Shown here in pieces: positions 1 through 27,000 of a stretch of 64,000 nt of DNA. Source of the stretch: Mastigias papua (lineage: Eukaryota > Cnidaria > Scyphozoa > Rhizostomeae > Mastigiidae). A model generated the notes under the pieces. That model did no database searches, was not told where the DNA came from, and saw only the letters and a program-made list of their open reading frames with translations. The DNA is taken from the NCBI GenBank assembly GCA_964019165.1, contig OZ025281.1, positions 13,518,558 to 13,582,557 on the forward strand, written 5' to 3'. The position numbers and the translations under genes are program-made. Every line of letters begins with the position of its first letter. The first letter of the stretch is position 1.

Positions 1-326
1 CCATGAATTCCAAGCTCCACTTTCGGCAAGGCAGGATCCACTTTTTTATAAGGAACCAAGCACAAGAGCTGGTTCTAGAAGTTCCTTATTTTTGGACCTC
101 TTTCGACCAAAGTTAGCAGTACTTAAATACCCTTAGTGACTGGACATGGATTATTGTTTATGTTCGGTATTAGGACAGGACACATTGGAAGCTGCAAGTT
201 TGAAACCAGTTATGAGACAGTTGTTGCAAAGAGTACACACAGTGTAAGTAAAGTTGGCTCTTTAACTCTCCATTGTTTGCAGTGATAACACTAGTTCCTT
301 TGGGACCTTTTTCTTTGGTAGTAAAA
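1..326. other. Non-coding, no feature recognised
   Basis: No open frame of convincing composition, no RNA gene and no clear repeat was seen here. Short frames on both strands overlap the repeat that follows and look like chance frames. Confidence 0.5.
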
Positions 327-600
327 GGTAAAGGTTAGTCACATATGTGATTCCGTACGTTGGGGAGTGCCTGTTAGTTGGAACACTTATCCTGAGCCGT
401 CGGTATTGCGAGGTAGGGTTGCCTGTTCCTTTCATCGCATCGCCCCCTTTAACTCCCTCAGTATTTCCACCAAGTACCCATATGCTACTGGTGGAAAGAC
501 AGAGTGAGCATCCCAACTATGATCCGGAGGTTTGACTGGAACCATCGATGTTCCAATTAGCATTTAAGGGCTCTAACCATTCGGCCACTGGCCCATGTCT
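327..600 (-). mobile_element. tRNA-headed SINE-like repeat, copy 1
   Basis: This stretch aligns with 4011-4292 almost throughout, including the shared blocks cgtacgttgggga, acacttatcctgag, gaggtagggttgcc and aaccatcgatgttcc. Read on the minus strand, the end near 600 resembles a tRNA: an A-box-like tggccgaatggttagag is followed about 35 nt later by a B-box-like ggttccagtc. Two diverged copies with Pol III-like boxes suggest a tRNA-derived SINE; the body family was not identified. Exact ends are uncertain, and a short open frame inside (347-535) follows the repeat and is not a gene. Confidence 0.5.
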
Positions 601-982
601 TTAGTAGTTAAAGTTCCTGGTATATTTTGGCCCTCAACGTTTAGGTTCCTAATAAAGCGGTCCCTTATTAGAAAGACGTGTAATCGCAATATGTTTACTT
701 GGTATTGAGATTGTCTTTTGCTTTATTTACCATCGATGGCCACAAAGGTGACCAGGAGCCTATTCTTATGCGCTGTTTTACTTCGTAAAATTTCAGGAGT
801 TCCTTGGCACCCTTTGTATTTCCATGATCAGTAATTAATAGAAGAGAAGTAAAGAATGTTTTGTGGACTTGTGTTAATCAGAAACAATATACGCTGTGTC
901 ACACGATCACTCCTTTAATTTGGAGTCATTCTAATTACTGTTGGTATTATTCCTTCAAGTCGTTTTTTCGTCATGTACCATT
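601..982. other. Non-coding, no feature recognised
   Basis: AT-rich sequence between a SINE-like repeat and a minisatellite. Nothing supportable was seen on either strand. Confidence 0.5.
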
Positions 983-1022
983 CTGCCTGTCTGCCTTTCT
1001 GCCTTTCTGCCTTTCTGCCTTT
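983..1022. repeat. 8-bp tandem repeat (ctgccttt)n
   Basis: Five consecutive 8-bp units, the first ctgcctgt and the other four ctgccttt. It is a simple tandem repeat just upstream of a longer 15-bp minisatellite. Confidence 0.85.
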
Positions 1023-1069
1023 CTGGTCTTCGATCATTATATTTATCTGTCCATCAGTCATGCTATCAT

Positions 1070-1174
1070 CCTGCCCATCTGTATCCTGCCCATCTGCACC
1101 CTGCCCATCTGCACCCTGCCCATCTGCATCCTGCCCATCTGATTCCTGCCCATCTGCTCCCTGCCCATCTGCTT
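1070..1174. repeat. 15-bp minisatellite, 7 units
   Basis: Seven consecutive units of 15 bp share cctgcccatctg and vary in the last three bases (tat, cac, cac, cat, att, ctc, ctt). The period is a multiple of three, so open frames run through on both strands; the minus frame gives a repeated Asp-Gly-Gln peptide. No flanking coding signal supports a gene. Confidence 0.9.
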
Positions 1175-1336
1175 GTTTCTGTCCATCTGCCACTTTGTCT
1201 GGACGATATACTATTTAGTATACAATGCTTGCTCTCATCAAATATTTTGGAGGTTATTGAGCTTGAAGATAATAGATCTTACACCGCCTATGTGATATTC
1301 AATTGGAGTTCTTGCAGCCGTTGAGTTCTGCATAGA

Positions 1337-1590
1337 AAACTTCTTGCTGTCATGGAAATCTTTGGCAGTCAAGAAGCTTTCTAGCTGCCAAGGAACATTC
1401 TCCCAGCGAAGGAAACTTCGATAGCCAAGGAAGATTCTAGCTGTCAACAATTCCTCAAACAGTCAGCGAGCTGTTTGACAGCAAAGGGAACATGTGGCAA
1501 CTAAAGAACCTTCTGACTGCCAACGACCCCTTCAAAATTCAACGTGCTCTTTGGTAGTATAGGAAACTTCTAGCAGCCATGGAACCAAAC
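1337..1590. repeat. Degenerate tandem repeat, unit about 20 bp
   Basis: Many imperfect copies of a motif close to ttctagctgccaaggaa follow one another (for example near 1379, 1437 and 1569). The unit length varies, which fits an old, decayed minisatellite. Confidence 0.5.
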
Positions 1591-2780
1591 GGTCATTGTT
1601 TGTAGTTTCAACTCACATAGTTTACACTCTAATGTAACAAAGATTGCGTTATGATCAAGGTGAATCTTATCATTTGCTTGATTCACATCGATGTCCAATC
1701 CTTGCTCAGTTTTATAGCGCGAGTTAAGAATTTGAAGGGAAAATGACTTGATAGCCATTAACAAAACTGACTCTTTTGAGCACTTTTGCATGCTGAAAGG
1801 ATTTTCGAAATTGCTGGATATAAGAGCATAGAAATGTGCCACTCCTGGAATAAATTGGAAATTCTATATGCCCACATGTTTATTTCTGCAAAAGACCCTT
1901 TGTTATGTATTTTGATAATTCGGTTCGAATTCCATTAACCACTTTGCTTGTTGCGAAGGAGACTGGGCATTTTTAAGTACCCTATTCACACAAGTCGTTG
2001 ATGGTAGATCGCTGGCTAATGGCTCATTCCTTCATGACAGAGTAACGCGTTTTAAAGCATTTCAACATCGTTAGATTGGCTTTGGAGGTCAACCAAGGCC
2101 ACGGAATTCAAACGAGAGTTATGCAAAGTGCATTTGGCGGTTAGAGGGATCTTTGCTGTTTGATTATCAAGAGAATCTACGTTTGAAACCACTCTGTCCA
2201 ACATTTAATCCAAGCTACCAACATTAATTAGTCCTTTTTCTTGGAGAAGACTTTCCTGTGTTTCGTTGCAGGAGTAACAGATGCTCCTTCGAAGTTGTTC
2301 ACCTTTGTGTATTGCTACAAAAACCTACCCTACATAATGTGTTGGTATTCCACGGCATAGCCTAGTAGGAGGCATCGATGAAGTGCTCCCAAGGGTGCAT
2401 TCCATAGAGCAAGGGTGACTCATCTTTCCAATTTCATGTGTCCTCATTAGGAACAGAAGAATCATTGGAATGTCCGGCCAAATTGCTTTGCCTACTTATA
2501 CGTACCATAAGTCGAATTTTTTTTGTACATTGATAAAACTTAACTTCAAAAAGAGCCATTGAGATGAAATTGCAGGACACGTATATATTTTAATTAACCG
2601 ATCAGTGTCGTACGCGAGCCGTGCATTGCCAAAGTCTATAATTGAGCTTTTGTTTGCTCTTTTCGTTTAACTTCGCTTTCACTTATTTAACAATGTAAGT
2701 CGTTGCTTTACAATATTGTTTCTCATTACTCAAGGAGTGCAAGGATTCCAGTTACCTCTCTCTTGGTAATTTCCCCCAGT
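1591..2780. other. Non-coding, no feature recognised
   Basis: Neither strand gives a recognisable protein. A minus-strand frame of 90 codons at 1570-1842 has no family resemblance that I can see and starts inside the preceding degenerate repeat. Confidence 0.45.
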
Positions 2781-2844
2781 AGTTTGTAGCTCGTAACACC
2801 CAACATATCGTAAGTTTGTAGTTCGTAGCACCCAACATGTCGTA
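2781..2844. repeat. 32-bp direct tandem duplication
   Basis: Two adjacent 32-bp copies (2781-2812 and 2813-2844) start agtttgtag and end tcgta, and differ at three positions. The overlapping minus-strand frames repeat a short Cys-Trp-Val-Leu peptide because of this duplication. Confidence 0.85.
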
Positions 2845-3295
2845 CTCGACTGCCGCGCCGTAGAACTCGAGCATTCGATAGCTTGAAAAACTTTCGATTT
2901 CCCACGAGATTTCGCGTTGTCGAATGTCAGCTGCATTTTGTCTTTCAAAAATGGGCGAAACCTCACGGGGCTTGGATCGGCATGCCATGCATCGAGTTTG
3001 AGACCCAGAGGAGTAGGGACAAAGTGGCTTCTTACCCATTCAAGTAGGCCGTGAGTCATGCACATAAAATCATGTCTACTTTAGCAAATATCTTTTCGTG
3101 GACTCAAAATCTCCCCATGCCAGGTTTTGAGAACTTGTGGTGAACCAGTATCCCTTGCCTTATCGGGTGACCACAAAGCTTTTAGGACCTCGCTATCACT
3201 ACCAAGCCTCAGCAGTGTCCCTGTCACATGGCACCAAATAGCTTTTCCTCTCTTTATGCACAATGTGCCTTCCTTTCTGTTTGGATAGTAGTTAC
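2845..3295. other. Non-coding, no feature recognised
   Basis: Minus-strand frames of about 90 to 111 codons cross this stretch, but they overlap each other and a tandem duplication and match no family that I recognise. Confidence 0.4.
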
Positions 3296-3420
3296 ATCCA
3301 GGCCCGTAACCAGGGGTAGCGTGAGAGAGCAAGTCCCCTCCTGGAATTTCAAACATCGGCTCGGTGCCCCCTTAGAAATAGAGCGCTCTAGGATTTCAAA
3401 CATGATTATGATAATGGATT
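3296..3420. repeat. Possible dispersed repeat fragment
   Basis: The sequence from aggcccgtaaccaggggt to aaatagagcgctct resembles, from memory, interspersed repeats common in marine invertebrate genomes. It carries a small internal repetition (ggaatttcaaacat, then ggatttcaaacat). The family is not established, and no second copy is present in the window. Confidence 0.25.
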
Positions 3421-4010
3421 AGTACGCATATTCAAACTTGAAGCAAGAGTAGACCTGCACAAACTTGAAGCTTGTGGGTGGGAATGCTGAAGAGAATTAT
3501 GCAGCTGAAATCACTTACTAGTCTTTAAAGTCTCCGCCCTCCTCAAAGACCAAGCTATACATACAACTTCTTTTTTACGTGAACCGCACAGCTTTGCCGA
3601 GACTCGTTCCTATCAGTGGATTCTTGTGGTGTTATTAATTCAACAGTGATTTCTCTGCGAATACATACTTGTAAATTCTTCCCAAAGCCAGTGTACGACA
3701 GTTTGCGTGAAATTTTTGCAGTGTACCGTGTATTTGGCTCAGGAAATCTTTCTAGCGAATATTGGCTATTGAGCTAGGCACATACAAGAGCTGCACTCCA
3801 TTCCTTACCAAGTTCGGTCTGTATGCCTAAAGAGACTATGCAATTTAGCCCTTTCCTTGTATGCTCAGTCCACTGACTGACTTGTGCCCATTTACGTTTT
3901 GAGAAAGATAATAAACTTATCTTAAAAGGCCTAAGCTAGCAGGCAGACAATCTTAAATTTTGCTTTTTTACTGGGAGAGATGTATGACCCAGCTACCCAG
4001 TGGCCCACTG
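3421..4010. other. Non-coding, no feature recognised
   Basis: No coding frame, RNA gene or clear repeat was found in this stretch between two repeat-derived segments. Confidence 0.5.
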
Positions 4011-4292
4011 GTAAAGGTAGATGTTCGTCCCATTTGCGAGCCCGTACGTTGGGGAATTGCCTGTTAGAGGGGACACTTATCCTGAGTCGCCGGCATAGTG
4101 AGGTAGGGTTGCCAGTTCCTTTCCTTTCCAGTTGCCAGTGCCTTTAACTTGCCTAGAGTTGCTAACTGGTATCAATTAGTTGCAGGGTGGACAGTGAGCG
4201 AGTTTCCCAACTGCGATCCGAGGGTTTGGCTGGAACCATCGATGTTCCGCTCAGCAGTCGAACTCTCTATCCACTTGGCCATTCGCCCACTA
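4011..4292 (-). mobile_element. tRNA-headed SINE-like repeat, copy 2
   Basis: This is the second copy of the repeat at 327-600, in the same orientation. On the minus strand, the head starting near 4289 reads gggcgaatggccaagtgg, an A-box-like run, followed by a B-box-like ggttccagcc at about tRNA spacing. The body shares acacttatcctgag and gaggtagggttgcc with copy 1. Substitutions and small indels are spread along its length, so both copies look old. An open frame at 4149-4379 is a by-product. Confidence 0.5.
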
Positions 4293-5371
<1,079 letters not shown>

Positions 5372-5475
5372 GTATGTATATATAACTTCAATAAACACAA
5401 ATGCTGAAGTTTTTTCAAAAGTTGATAGTATTTTAAAAACTTTCTTAGAGATTGTAGCCTTTGAGTATATAGTAT

Positions 5476-5481
<6 letters not shown>

Positions 5482-5536
<55 letters not shown>
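5482..5536. repeat. (TA)n microsatellite, about 55 bp
   Basis: A second pure TA run about 115 bp after the first. The unique spacer between them contains no recognisable feature. Confidence 0.95.
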
Positions 5537-6712
<1,176 letters not shown>

Positions 6713-6755
6713 AACTAAACCTAAGCCGCATCCACAACGTATATAAATTACATAA

Positions 6756-6997
<242 letters not shown>

Positions 6998-8592
6998 AAA
7001 CGCTCAAATAATAAATTTGATAACTGATTAGCTTTGTAGAGAGAAGGCGGGAACCCTCCTGAGATATATTTTAATCAGGTTCTTTTTCATAGCACTTTAT
7101 TTATATTTGCAACCCCTCCTAACCATCAGAGAGTTTGTGAATAATTTGGGTTGAGTTTCCGCTGGCATTTTTCTGTAGCGCTGTTCATGGATTCAAGGAG
7201 TCGATAAAAGCTTTGAAATATAGCATCCTCAACTTCAAACGGCCTGTCATAAATATTATCGACCACACGGCTAGGATGTAGGTTTTGAAGCGGTCCCTAG
7301 AAATCATCAATCAAAACAGAAACCATCAGGAATGTCGTACTCCAAACAGGCAGATAGTAGAGACCGAAATTGAGGGCATTCCTTGTGGTCGTTGATAAAC
7401 ATAAAACTGTAACCTAAGATAGTGTTAGTCTATCAACTGCCTTTGCTTGTCCTGACGAATTTGTCAGGAAGAGATTCATACAGATATTTGGCAGCTTAAC
7501 TGACTTACTAGAGATGAAGAATTGGCCCCGCGCAGATCAAAGTCATTTCTCCATGGCTTAGGATTCGTTTTGGTAGGTTTTCACTCACAACCCTTTCATT
7601 TAAGCTTTTGATACTATGCACATCACCCAATTCAGTTAACTTGATTCCTAATTCAGAATCTTACACCCGGGGATCTTTGCTTAGTATGTTTCTGAGCACT
7701 CGCTAAATGATTTGATCAGACAGGCATCACAGAAAACCAGGATTCCAGGCTCTCTCGTCTTGTCTTTATAATTGACAGTAACTAATTTTATAGCATCGGT
7801 TTCACAATCTCTCCGTGAACCTCAGAAGATACACAGACGACATCGAATTTTTTACTATTGGAAAGCGTTTGAGGATATGTAGTATTTCCCAGGTAAGAAA
7901 CTCAATTGAAGAGAATGTTGTGCTAGCACACAAGTCCTCGTGAGCAACAGTAATAAAAAGATGCTTGTTTTTGAGAAGGAAACCTGCCCCTTGAAAGACA
8001 GGCCCATTGACTTGTGTAAACGTCCACCCGACAGTCTGAGGCTCGCCTAGTTGGAGTTATTGATGCTAGAAATCCATCAGCTGCAATGATTTTGTAAAGT
8101 TGCAGTTTTCACGTCAATCACTATTGCAAGGCTTTTGCAATATCATGATTTCGACTGGAATACGAAGGTTTGTATGGTACTTCCAGTGGGTTTGACAGTT
8201 CCCAACGAAGTACAGCTTTGGCAGCGAACAGTTTCTTAACTGTGCGATTGTGTTGCCGAGTAAAGTTGGATCATTTTTTGTACATTTGTTGATTTTTTTC
8301 GTTGTTTTTGTTGATAGATGTTTTTGTTCGACCTCGATCTATTGTCGTTTGTTCTCTTCTGAGCGACTCTGGACGTTATTGTTGCGTCATGGTAGGAATC
8401 TATTTTGAGGCACGCGGTAAATTTCTTATGTCCATAGCATCTAATCTTCAGTTCTTAAGACAGATATGTTTACTGCAGGATTTAGTGAACATTTGTTCGT
8501 GGATTTTCGATGTAATCTTTGTCACTTTATGTTACTACAGTGAAAATTGAACTGTTTTGAAACCGATTCGTAACTAATGTGTTTGTTTGCAG
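6998..8592. other. Upstream of the first identified eya exon; no feature recognised
   Basis: No recognisable coding frame was found. Upstream exons and the promoter of the eya gene may lie here or further left, but no start codon followed by a good donor could be defended. An open frame at 8302-8550 has no family resemblance. Confidence 0.4.
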
Positions 8593-20315
<11,723 letters not shown>

Positions 20316-21576
20316 CCCTTGGACATTATATATCTAGGCCTTCTAAAGGCAGGCGTCATTGACGCTACACTGGCGTATATTTTTCCTGTTCTTATACTGT
20401 TCCAGAGTCTTTGAGTAATTTTGCTGTAAAATTGGGCCTAGCTTAAACGAGGGCTATCTTCAGGAGCAATATTTGATTGTTAGACCAGCGAGTCAGAAAC
20501 CTGTTTGCAACTATTCAGAAATTGAGGATTTCGTATTTGTTTTGGTAAGGATTGAACGAGAGCTTTATTGTTTAGTAGAAGCTTAGAAACTGGCTGTTTC
20601 CTATCAATTTTCCCATCCAAGTCAATGCCCTGCAGGTCTCTGACCTTTGGCCTTAATATGACCTTAATAACCTTTGGCCTACCATTTCTCCATTTCGGTA
20701 TGAGTCAGCCTTTGAAAATTCGTGATGATATTAAATTGATTAAATGATTCTATGTCTTGGAGCCTAGTGTTGAATTATTTGAAAGTAGCCAATCTTCGTC
20801 TCAGAATTAATTTGATCTTGAACTGAACTCACAAGTGACCCCATCAATATAGGCTCCTTCCCAATCTTTTATTGGCTGAGAGCTCTGATCACGTTCAAAG
20901 TCTTCGCACCGTGTCAGTGAATTAAAGCGCGCGTAATTCTGTAAACAAATGCCCTTTGCAGCTGAATGTAGGCTAGTTTCGGCGATCTTTACTACCCATG
21001 GGAGAAAACATCATATAAGGAAGTCTCAATCATTTGGCGTTAGAGATTGCAGCTGTTGTTGATCGCTTCCCTTATTTGAAATAATCCCTCTAACTCTCTG
21101 GACAGTTGATTTTAGAGGCATAGCCTTTAGAATGTCATTTTGTAAAAGATTTTGATATTATGATGTAACTATTTCTCAAGTGAAAGGGACTGTATTAATA
21201 TATGTCTTGCAGAATATACGAACTTTTGTGTACAGTAATAGGAGCTGTTGAATTTAGGTATTCTTACAATGAAGTGTTGCAAGTTATGTAATACGTAGGT
21301 CTTAGATGATAGTTTTCAAATAGTGTTCCAGAAAATAGATCGTTATATCACACACGTTGTCGTTATTATCAAGAGATACACCACGTTTACAGTGCTCTTG
21401 GGGGTATTATCTTGGAAAGGCTAATAATTTGGGCATGACTACAATTTCCATCGGTTCACTGCTAGCTGATAAGCAAGCATTGTTTACTTCGCTGTCCGAT
21501 CAGCTCAGAGTTAATTTCCTGACAGATGTTGTTTAAGTGAACATGCCGATCTTGAGTGCTCTACTGCAGGCCACGT
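20316..21576 (+). other. 3' flank of eya, probable 3' UTR
   Basis: AT-rich sequence with no coding frame. attaaa at 20730-20735 is a possible weak polyadenylation signal, but the cleavage site cannot be placed by eye. Confidence 0.35.
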
Positions 21577-21795
21577 TATGGGTAGATATCAGACCTAGTT
21601 ATGGGTAGATATAAGACCTTGCTGTGGGTAGATACCAGACCTCGTTATGGGTAGATACCAGACCTCGTTTTGGGTAGATATCAGACCTTGCTGTGGGTAG
21701 ATACCAGACCTCGTTATGGGTAGATATCAGACCTCGTTTTGGGTAGATATCAGACCTAGTTATGGGTAGATATCAGACCTCGTTTTGGGCAGACA
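21577..21795. repeat. 23-bp minisatellite, about 9.5 units
   Basis: Consecutive units close to tatgggtagatatcagacct plus cgt, with variants of 22-24 bp (ataag, atacc, ttgct). It lies between the 3' flank of eya and the satellite array and is unrelated in sequence to the 107-bp monomer. Confidence 0.92.
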
Positions 21796-22052
21796 CGTGC
21801 AACTTATGCTTGACAGAGAAATTCCATATAATTACATCACAGAGAAATCTCTTAAAAAAAATCCGACCTTATCTCCACCTGTCGACACGCTTCAAAATTC
21901 AGCTTCAAGAACTTAAAAGTCACAAGGGACCCCAAGTAACATTTATTAACTTCGCACCCTCCTCAACCTGCCCTCTGACGATCGCATGAGCGTGACACTC
22001 GGAGTTATATGATTTTATCGAACTTACAATGCTTTTACATTGAAAGTGATAC

Positions 22053-22054
<2 letters not shown>
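21796..22054. other. Unique spacer before the satellite array
   Basis: No recognised feature. The frame at 21762-21989 starts in the minisatellite and resembles nothing known to me. Confidence 0.45.

Positions 22055-22096
<42 letters not shown>
22055..22096. repeat. (AT)n microsatellite at the array boundary
   Basis: About 42 bp of AT repeat ending 20 bp before the first recognisable satellite monomer. Confidence 0.95.
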
Positions 22097-22098
<2 letters not shown>

Positions 22099-22127
22099 CT
22101 ATATTACGTCATAAAGCCAAAATTCAA

Positions 22128-23625
22128 ATTGATTGATTTTGATTGCAGATTGAAAAGTGATGAAAATGAGCGATTTTTGGCCAAAAAGTAAGGCTATAAC
22201 CTTGGTATTTTGCCGAAAAATGACCAAAATTGAAATTGATTGATTTTGATTGCAGATTGAAAAGTGATGAAAGTGAGCGATTTTTGGCCAAAAAGTAAGG
22301 CTATAACCTTGGTATTTTGCCGAAAAATGACCAAAATTGAAATTGATTGATTTTGATTGCAGATTGAAATGTGATGAAAATGAGCGATTTTTGGCCAAAA
22401 AGTAAGGCTATAACCTTGGTAGTTTGCCGAAGAATGACCAAACTCGAAATTAACTAAGTGTGATTGCAGATTGAAAAGTGGTGAAAATGAGCGATTTTTG
22501 GCCAGAAAGTAAGGCTATAACCTTGGTAGTTTGCCGAAGAATGACCACACTCGAAATTAACTAATTGTGATTGCAGATTGAAAAGTGGTGAAAATGAGCG
22601 ATTTGTGGCCAAAAAGTAAGGCTATAACCTTGGTATTTTGCCGAAAAATCACCAAAATTGAAATTGATTGATTTTGATTGCAGATTGAAAAGTGATGAAA
22701 ATGAGCGATTTTTGGCCAAAAAGTAAGGCTATAACCTTGGTATTTTGCCGAAGAATGACAGAACACGACATTAACTAATTGTGATTGCAGATTGAAAAGT
22801 GGTGAAAATGAGCGATTTTTGGCCAAAACGTAAGGCTATAACCTTGGTATGTTGCCGAAGAATGACCGAAATTGAAATTGATTGATTTTGATTGCAGATT
22901 GAAAAGTGATGAAAATGAGCGATTTTTGGCCAAAAAGTAAGGCTATAACCTTGGTATTTTGCCGAAAAATGACCAAAATTGAAATTGATTGATTTTGATT
23001 GCAGATTGAAAAGTGATGAAAGTGAGCGATTTTTGGCCAAAAAGTAAGGCTATAACCTTGGTATTTTGCCGAAAAATGACCAAAATTGAAATTGATTGAT
23101 TTTGATTGCAGATTGAAATGTGATGAAAATGAGCGATTTTTGGCCAAAAAGTAAGGCTATAACCTTGGTAGTTTGCCGAAGAATGACCAAACTCGAAATT
23201 AACTAAGTGTGATTGCAGATTGAAAAGTGGTGAAAATGAGCGATTTTTGGCCAGAAAGTAAGGCTATAACCTTGGTAGTTTGCCGAAGAATGACCACACT
23301 CGAAATTAACTAATTGTGATTGCAGATTGAAAAGTGGTGAAAATGAGCGATTTGTGGCCAAAAAGTAAGGCTATAACCTTGGTATTTTGCCGAAAAATCA
23401 CCAAAATTGAAATTGATTGATTTTGATTGCAGATTGAAAAGTGATGAAAATGAGCGATTTTTGGCCAAAAAGTAAGGCTATAACCTTGGTATTTTGCCGA
23501 AGAATGACAGAACACGACATTAACTAATTGTGATTGCAGATTGAAAAGTGGTGAAAATGAGCGATTTTTGGCCAAAACGTAAGGCTATAACCTTGGTATG
23601 TTGCCGAAGAATGACCGAAATTGAA
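22128..23625. repeat. Higher-order duplication of a 7-monomer block (749 bp)
   Basis: 22128-22876 recurs at 22877-23625 with the same succession of variants, including gatgaaagtgagc, a monomer with cagattgaaatgtgatg, two ctcgaaattaactaa monomers and the gccaaaacgtaagg variant. No difference was noticed, although I could not align every base. Confidence 0.85.
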
Positions 23626-25617
23626 ATTGATTGATTTTGATTGCAGATTGAAAAGTGATGAAAATGAGCGATTTTTGGCCAAAAAGTAAGGCTATAACCT
23701 TGGTATTTTGCCAACACATGACCAAAATTGAAATTGATTGATTTTGATTGCAGATTGAAAAGTGATGAAAATGAGCGATTTTTGGCCAAAAAGTAAGGCT
23801 ATAACCTTGGTATTTTGCCGAAGAATGACAGAACACGAAATTAACTAATTGTGATTGCAGATTGAAAAGTGGTGAAAATGAGCGATTTTTGGCCAAAAAG
23901 TAAGGCTATAACCTTGGTATGTTGCCGAAGAGTGACCGAAATTGAAATTGATTGATTTTGATTGCAGATTGAAAAGTGATGAAAATGAGCGATATTTGGC
24001 CAAAAAGTAAGGCTATAACCTTGGTAGTTTGCCGAAAAATGACCACAATTGAAATTGATTGATGTTGATTGCAGATTGAAAAGTGATGAAAATGAGCGAT
24101 TTTTGGCCAAAAAGTAAGGCTATAACCTTGGTATTTTGCCGAAAAATGACCAAAATTGAAATTGAATGATTTTGATTGCAGATTGAAAAGTGATGAAAAT
24201 GAGCGATTTTTGGCCTAAAAGTAAGGCTATAACCTTGGTATTTTGCCGAAGAATGACCAAACTCGAAATTAACTAATTGTGGTTGCAGATTGAAAAGTGG
24301 CGAAAATGAGCGAGTTTTGGCCAAAAAGTAAGGCTATAACCTTGGTATTTTGCCGAAAAATGACCAAAATTGAAATTGATTGATTTTGATTGCAGATTGA
24401 AAAGTGATGAAAATGAGCGATTTTTGGCGAAAAAGTAAGGCTATAACCTTGGTATTTTGCCGAAATATGACCAAAATTGACATTGATTAATTTTGATTGC
24501 AGATTGAAAAGTGATGAAAATGAGCGATTTTTGGCCAAAAAGTAAGGCTATAACCTTGGTAGTTTGCCGAAATATGACCAAAATCTAAATTGATTGATTT
24601 TGATTGCAGATTGAAAAGTGATGAAAATGAGCGATTTTTGGCCAAAAAGTAAGGCTATAACCTTGGTATTTTGCCGAAAAATGACCAAAATTGAAATTGA
24701 ATGATTTTGATTGCAGATTGAAAAGTGATGAAAATGAGCGATTGTTGGCCAAAAAGTAAGGCTATAGCCTTGGTATTTTGCCGAAGAATGACCAAACTCG
24801 AAATTAACTAATTGTGATTGCAGATTGAAATGTGGCGAAAATGAGCGATTTTTGGCCAAAAAGTAAGGCTATAACCTTGGTATTTTGCCGAATAATGACC
24901 AAAATTGAAATTGATTGATTTTGATTGCAGATTGAAAAGTGATGAAAATGAGCGATTTTTGGCCAAAAAGTAAGGCTATAACCTTGGTATTTTGCCAACA
25001 AATGACCAAAATTGAAATTGATTGATTTTGATTGCAGATTGAAAAGTGATGAAAATGAGCGATTTTTGGCCAAAAAGTAAGGCTATAACCTTGGTATTTT
25101 GCCGAAGAATGACAGAACACGAAATTAACTAATTGTGATTGCAGATTGAAAAGTGGTGAAAATGAGCGATGTTTGGCCAAAAAGTAAGGCTATAACCTTG
25201 GTATGTTGCCGAAGAGTGACCGAAATTGAAATTGATTGATTTTGATTGCAGATTGAAAAGTGATGAAAATGAGCGATATTTGGCCAAACAGTAAGGCTAT
25301 AACCTTGGTAGTTTGCCGAAACATGACCAAAATTGAAATTGATTGATGTTGATTGCAGATTGAAAAGTGATGAAAATGAGCGATTTTTGGCCAAAAAGTA
25401 AGGCTATAACCTTGGTATTTTGCCGAAAAATGACCAAAATTGAAATTGAATGATTTTGATTGCAGATTGAAAAGTGATGAAAATGAGCGATTTTTGGCCT
25501 AAAAGTAAGGCTATAACCTTGGTATTTTGCCGAAGAATGACCACACTCGAAATTAACTAATTGTGGTTGCAGATTGAAAAGTGGCGAAAATGAGCGATTT
25601 TTGGCCAAAAAGTAAGG

Positions 25618-27000
25618 CTATAACCTTGGTATTTTGCCGAAAAATGACCAAAATTGAAATTGATTGATTTTGATTGCAGATTGAAAAGTGATGAAAATGA
25701 GCGATTTTTGGCCAAAAAGTAAGGCTATAACCTTGGTATTTTGCCAAAAAATGACCAAAATTGAAATTGATTGATTTTGATTGCAGATTGAAAAGTGATG
25801 AAAATGAGCGATTTTTGGCCAAAAAGTAAGGCTATAACCTTGGTATTTTGCCGAAAAATGACCAAAATTGAAATTGATTGATTTTGATTGCAGATTGAAA
25901 AGTGATGAAAATGAGCGATTTTTGGCCAAAAAGTAAGGCTATAACCTTGGTATTTTGCCGAAAAATGACCAAAATTGAAATTGAATGATTTTGATTGCAG
26001 ATTGAAAAGTGATGAAAATGAGCGATTGTTGGCCAAAAAGTAAGGCTATAGCCTTGGTATTTTGCCGAAGAATGACCAAACTCGAAATTAACTAATTGTG
26101 ATTGCAGATTGAAAAGTGGCGAAAATGAGCGATTTTTGGCCAAAAAGTAAGGCTATAACCTTGGTATTTTGCCGAAAAATGACCACAATTGAAATTGATT
26201 GATTTTGATTGCAGATTGAAAAATGATGAAAATGAGCGATGTTTGGCCAGAAAGTAAGGCTATAACCTTGGTATTTTGCCGAAATATGACCAAAATTGAC
26301 ATTGATTAATTTTGATTGCAGATTGAAAAGTGATGAAAATGAGCGATTTTTGGCCAAAAAGTAAGGCTATAACCTTGGTATTTTGCCAAAAAATGACCAA
26401 AATTGAAATTGATTGATTTTGATTGCAGATTGAAAAGTGATGAAAATGAGCGATTTTTGGCCAAAAAGTAAGGCTATAACCTTGGTATTTTGCCGAAAAA
26501 TGACCAAAATTGAAATTGATTGATTTTGATTGCAGATTGAAAAGTGATGAAAATGAGCGATTTTTGGCCAAAAAGTAAGGCTATAACCTTGGTATTTTGC
26601 CGAAAAATGACCAAAATTGAAATTGAATGATTTTGATTGCAGATTGAAAAGTGATGAAAATGAGCGATTGTTGGCCAAAAAGTAAGGCTATAGCCTTGGT
26701 ATTTTGCCGAAGAATGACCAAACTCGAAATTAACTAATTGTGATTGCAGATTGAAAAGTGGCGAAAATGAGCGATTTTTGGCCAAAAAGTAAGGCTATAA
26801 CCTTGGTATTTTGCCGAAAAATGACCACAATTGAAATTGATTGATTTTGATTGCAGATTGAAAAATGATGAAAATGAGCGATGTTTGGCCAGAAAGTAAG
26901 GCTATAACCTTGGTATTTTGCCGAAATATGACCAAAATTGACATTGATTAATTTTGATTGCAGATTGAAAAGTGATGAAAATGAGCGATTTGTGGCCAAA
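25618..27000. repeat. Higher-order duplication of a 6-monomer block (642 bp)
   Basis: Monomer variants such as gcgattgttggcc with ctatagccttgg, and the gaccacaattg monomer followed by gaaaaatgatg, occur in the same order 642 bp apart (for example near 26031 and 26673). Confidence 0.8.

Noticed and set aside
915..1218. Frames with Asp-Gly-Gln or Cys-Pro-Ser repeats
   Set aside because: They follow from a 15-bp minisatellite whose period is a multiple of three; all frames stay open and nothing else supports a gene.
2730..3356. Minus-strand frames of 91-111 codons
   Set aside because: They overlap one another and a tandem duplication, show no domain that I recognise, and lie next to a probable dispersed repeat.
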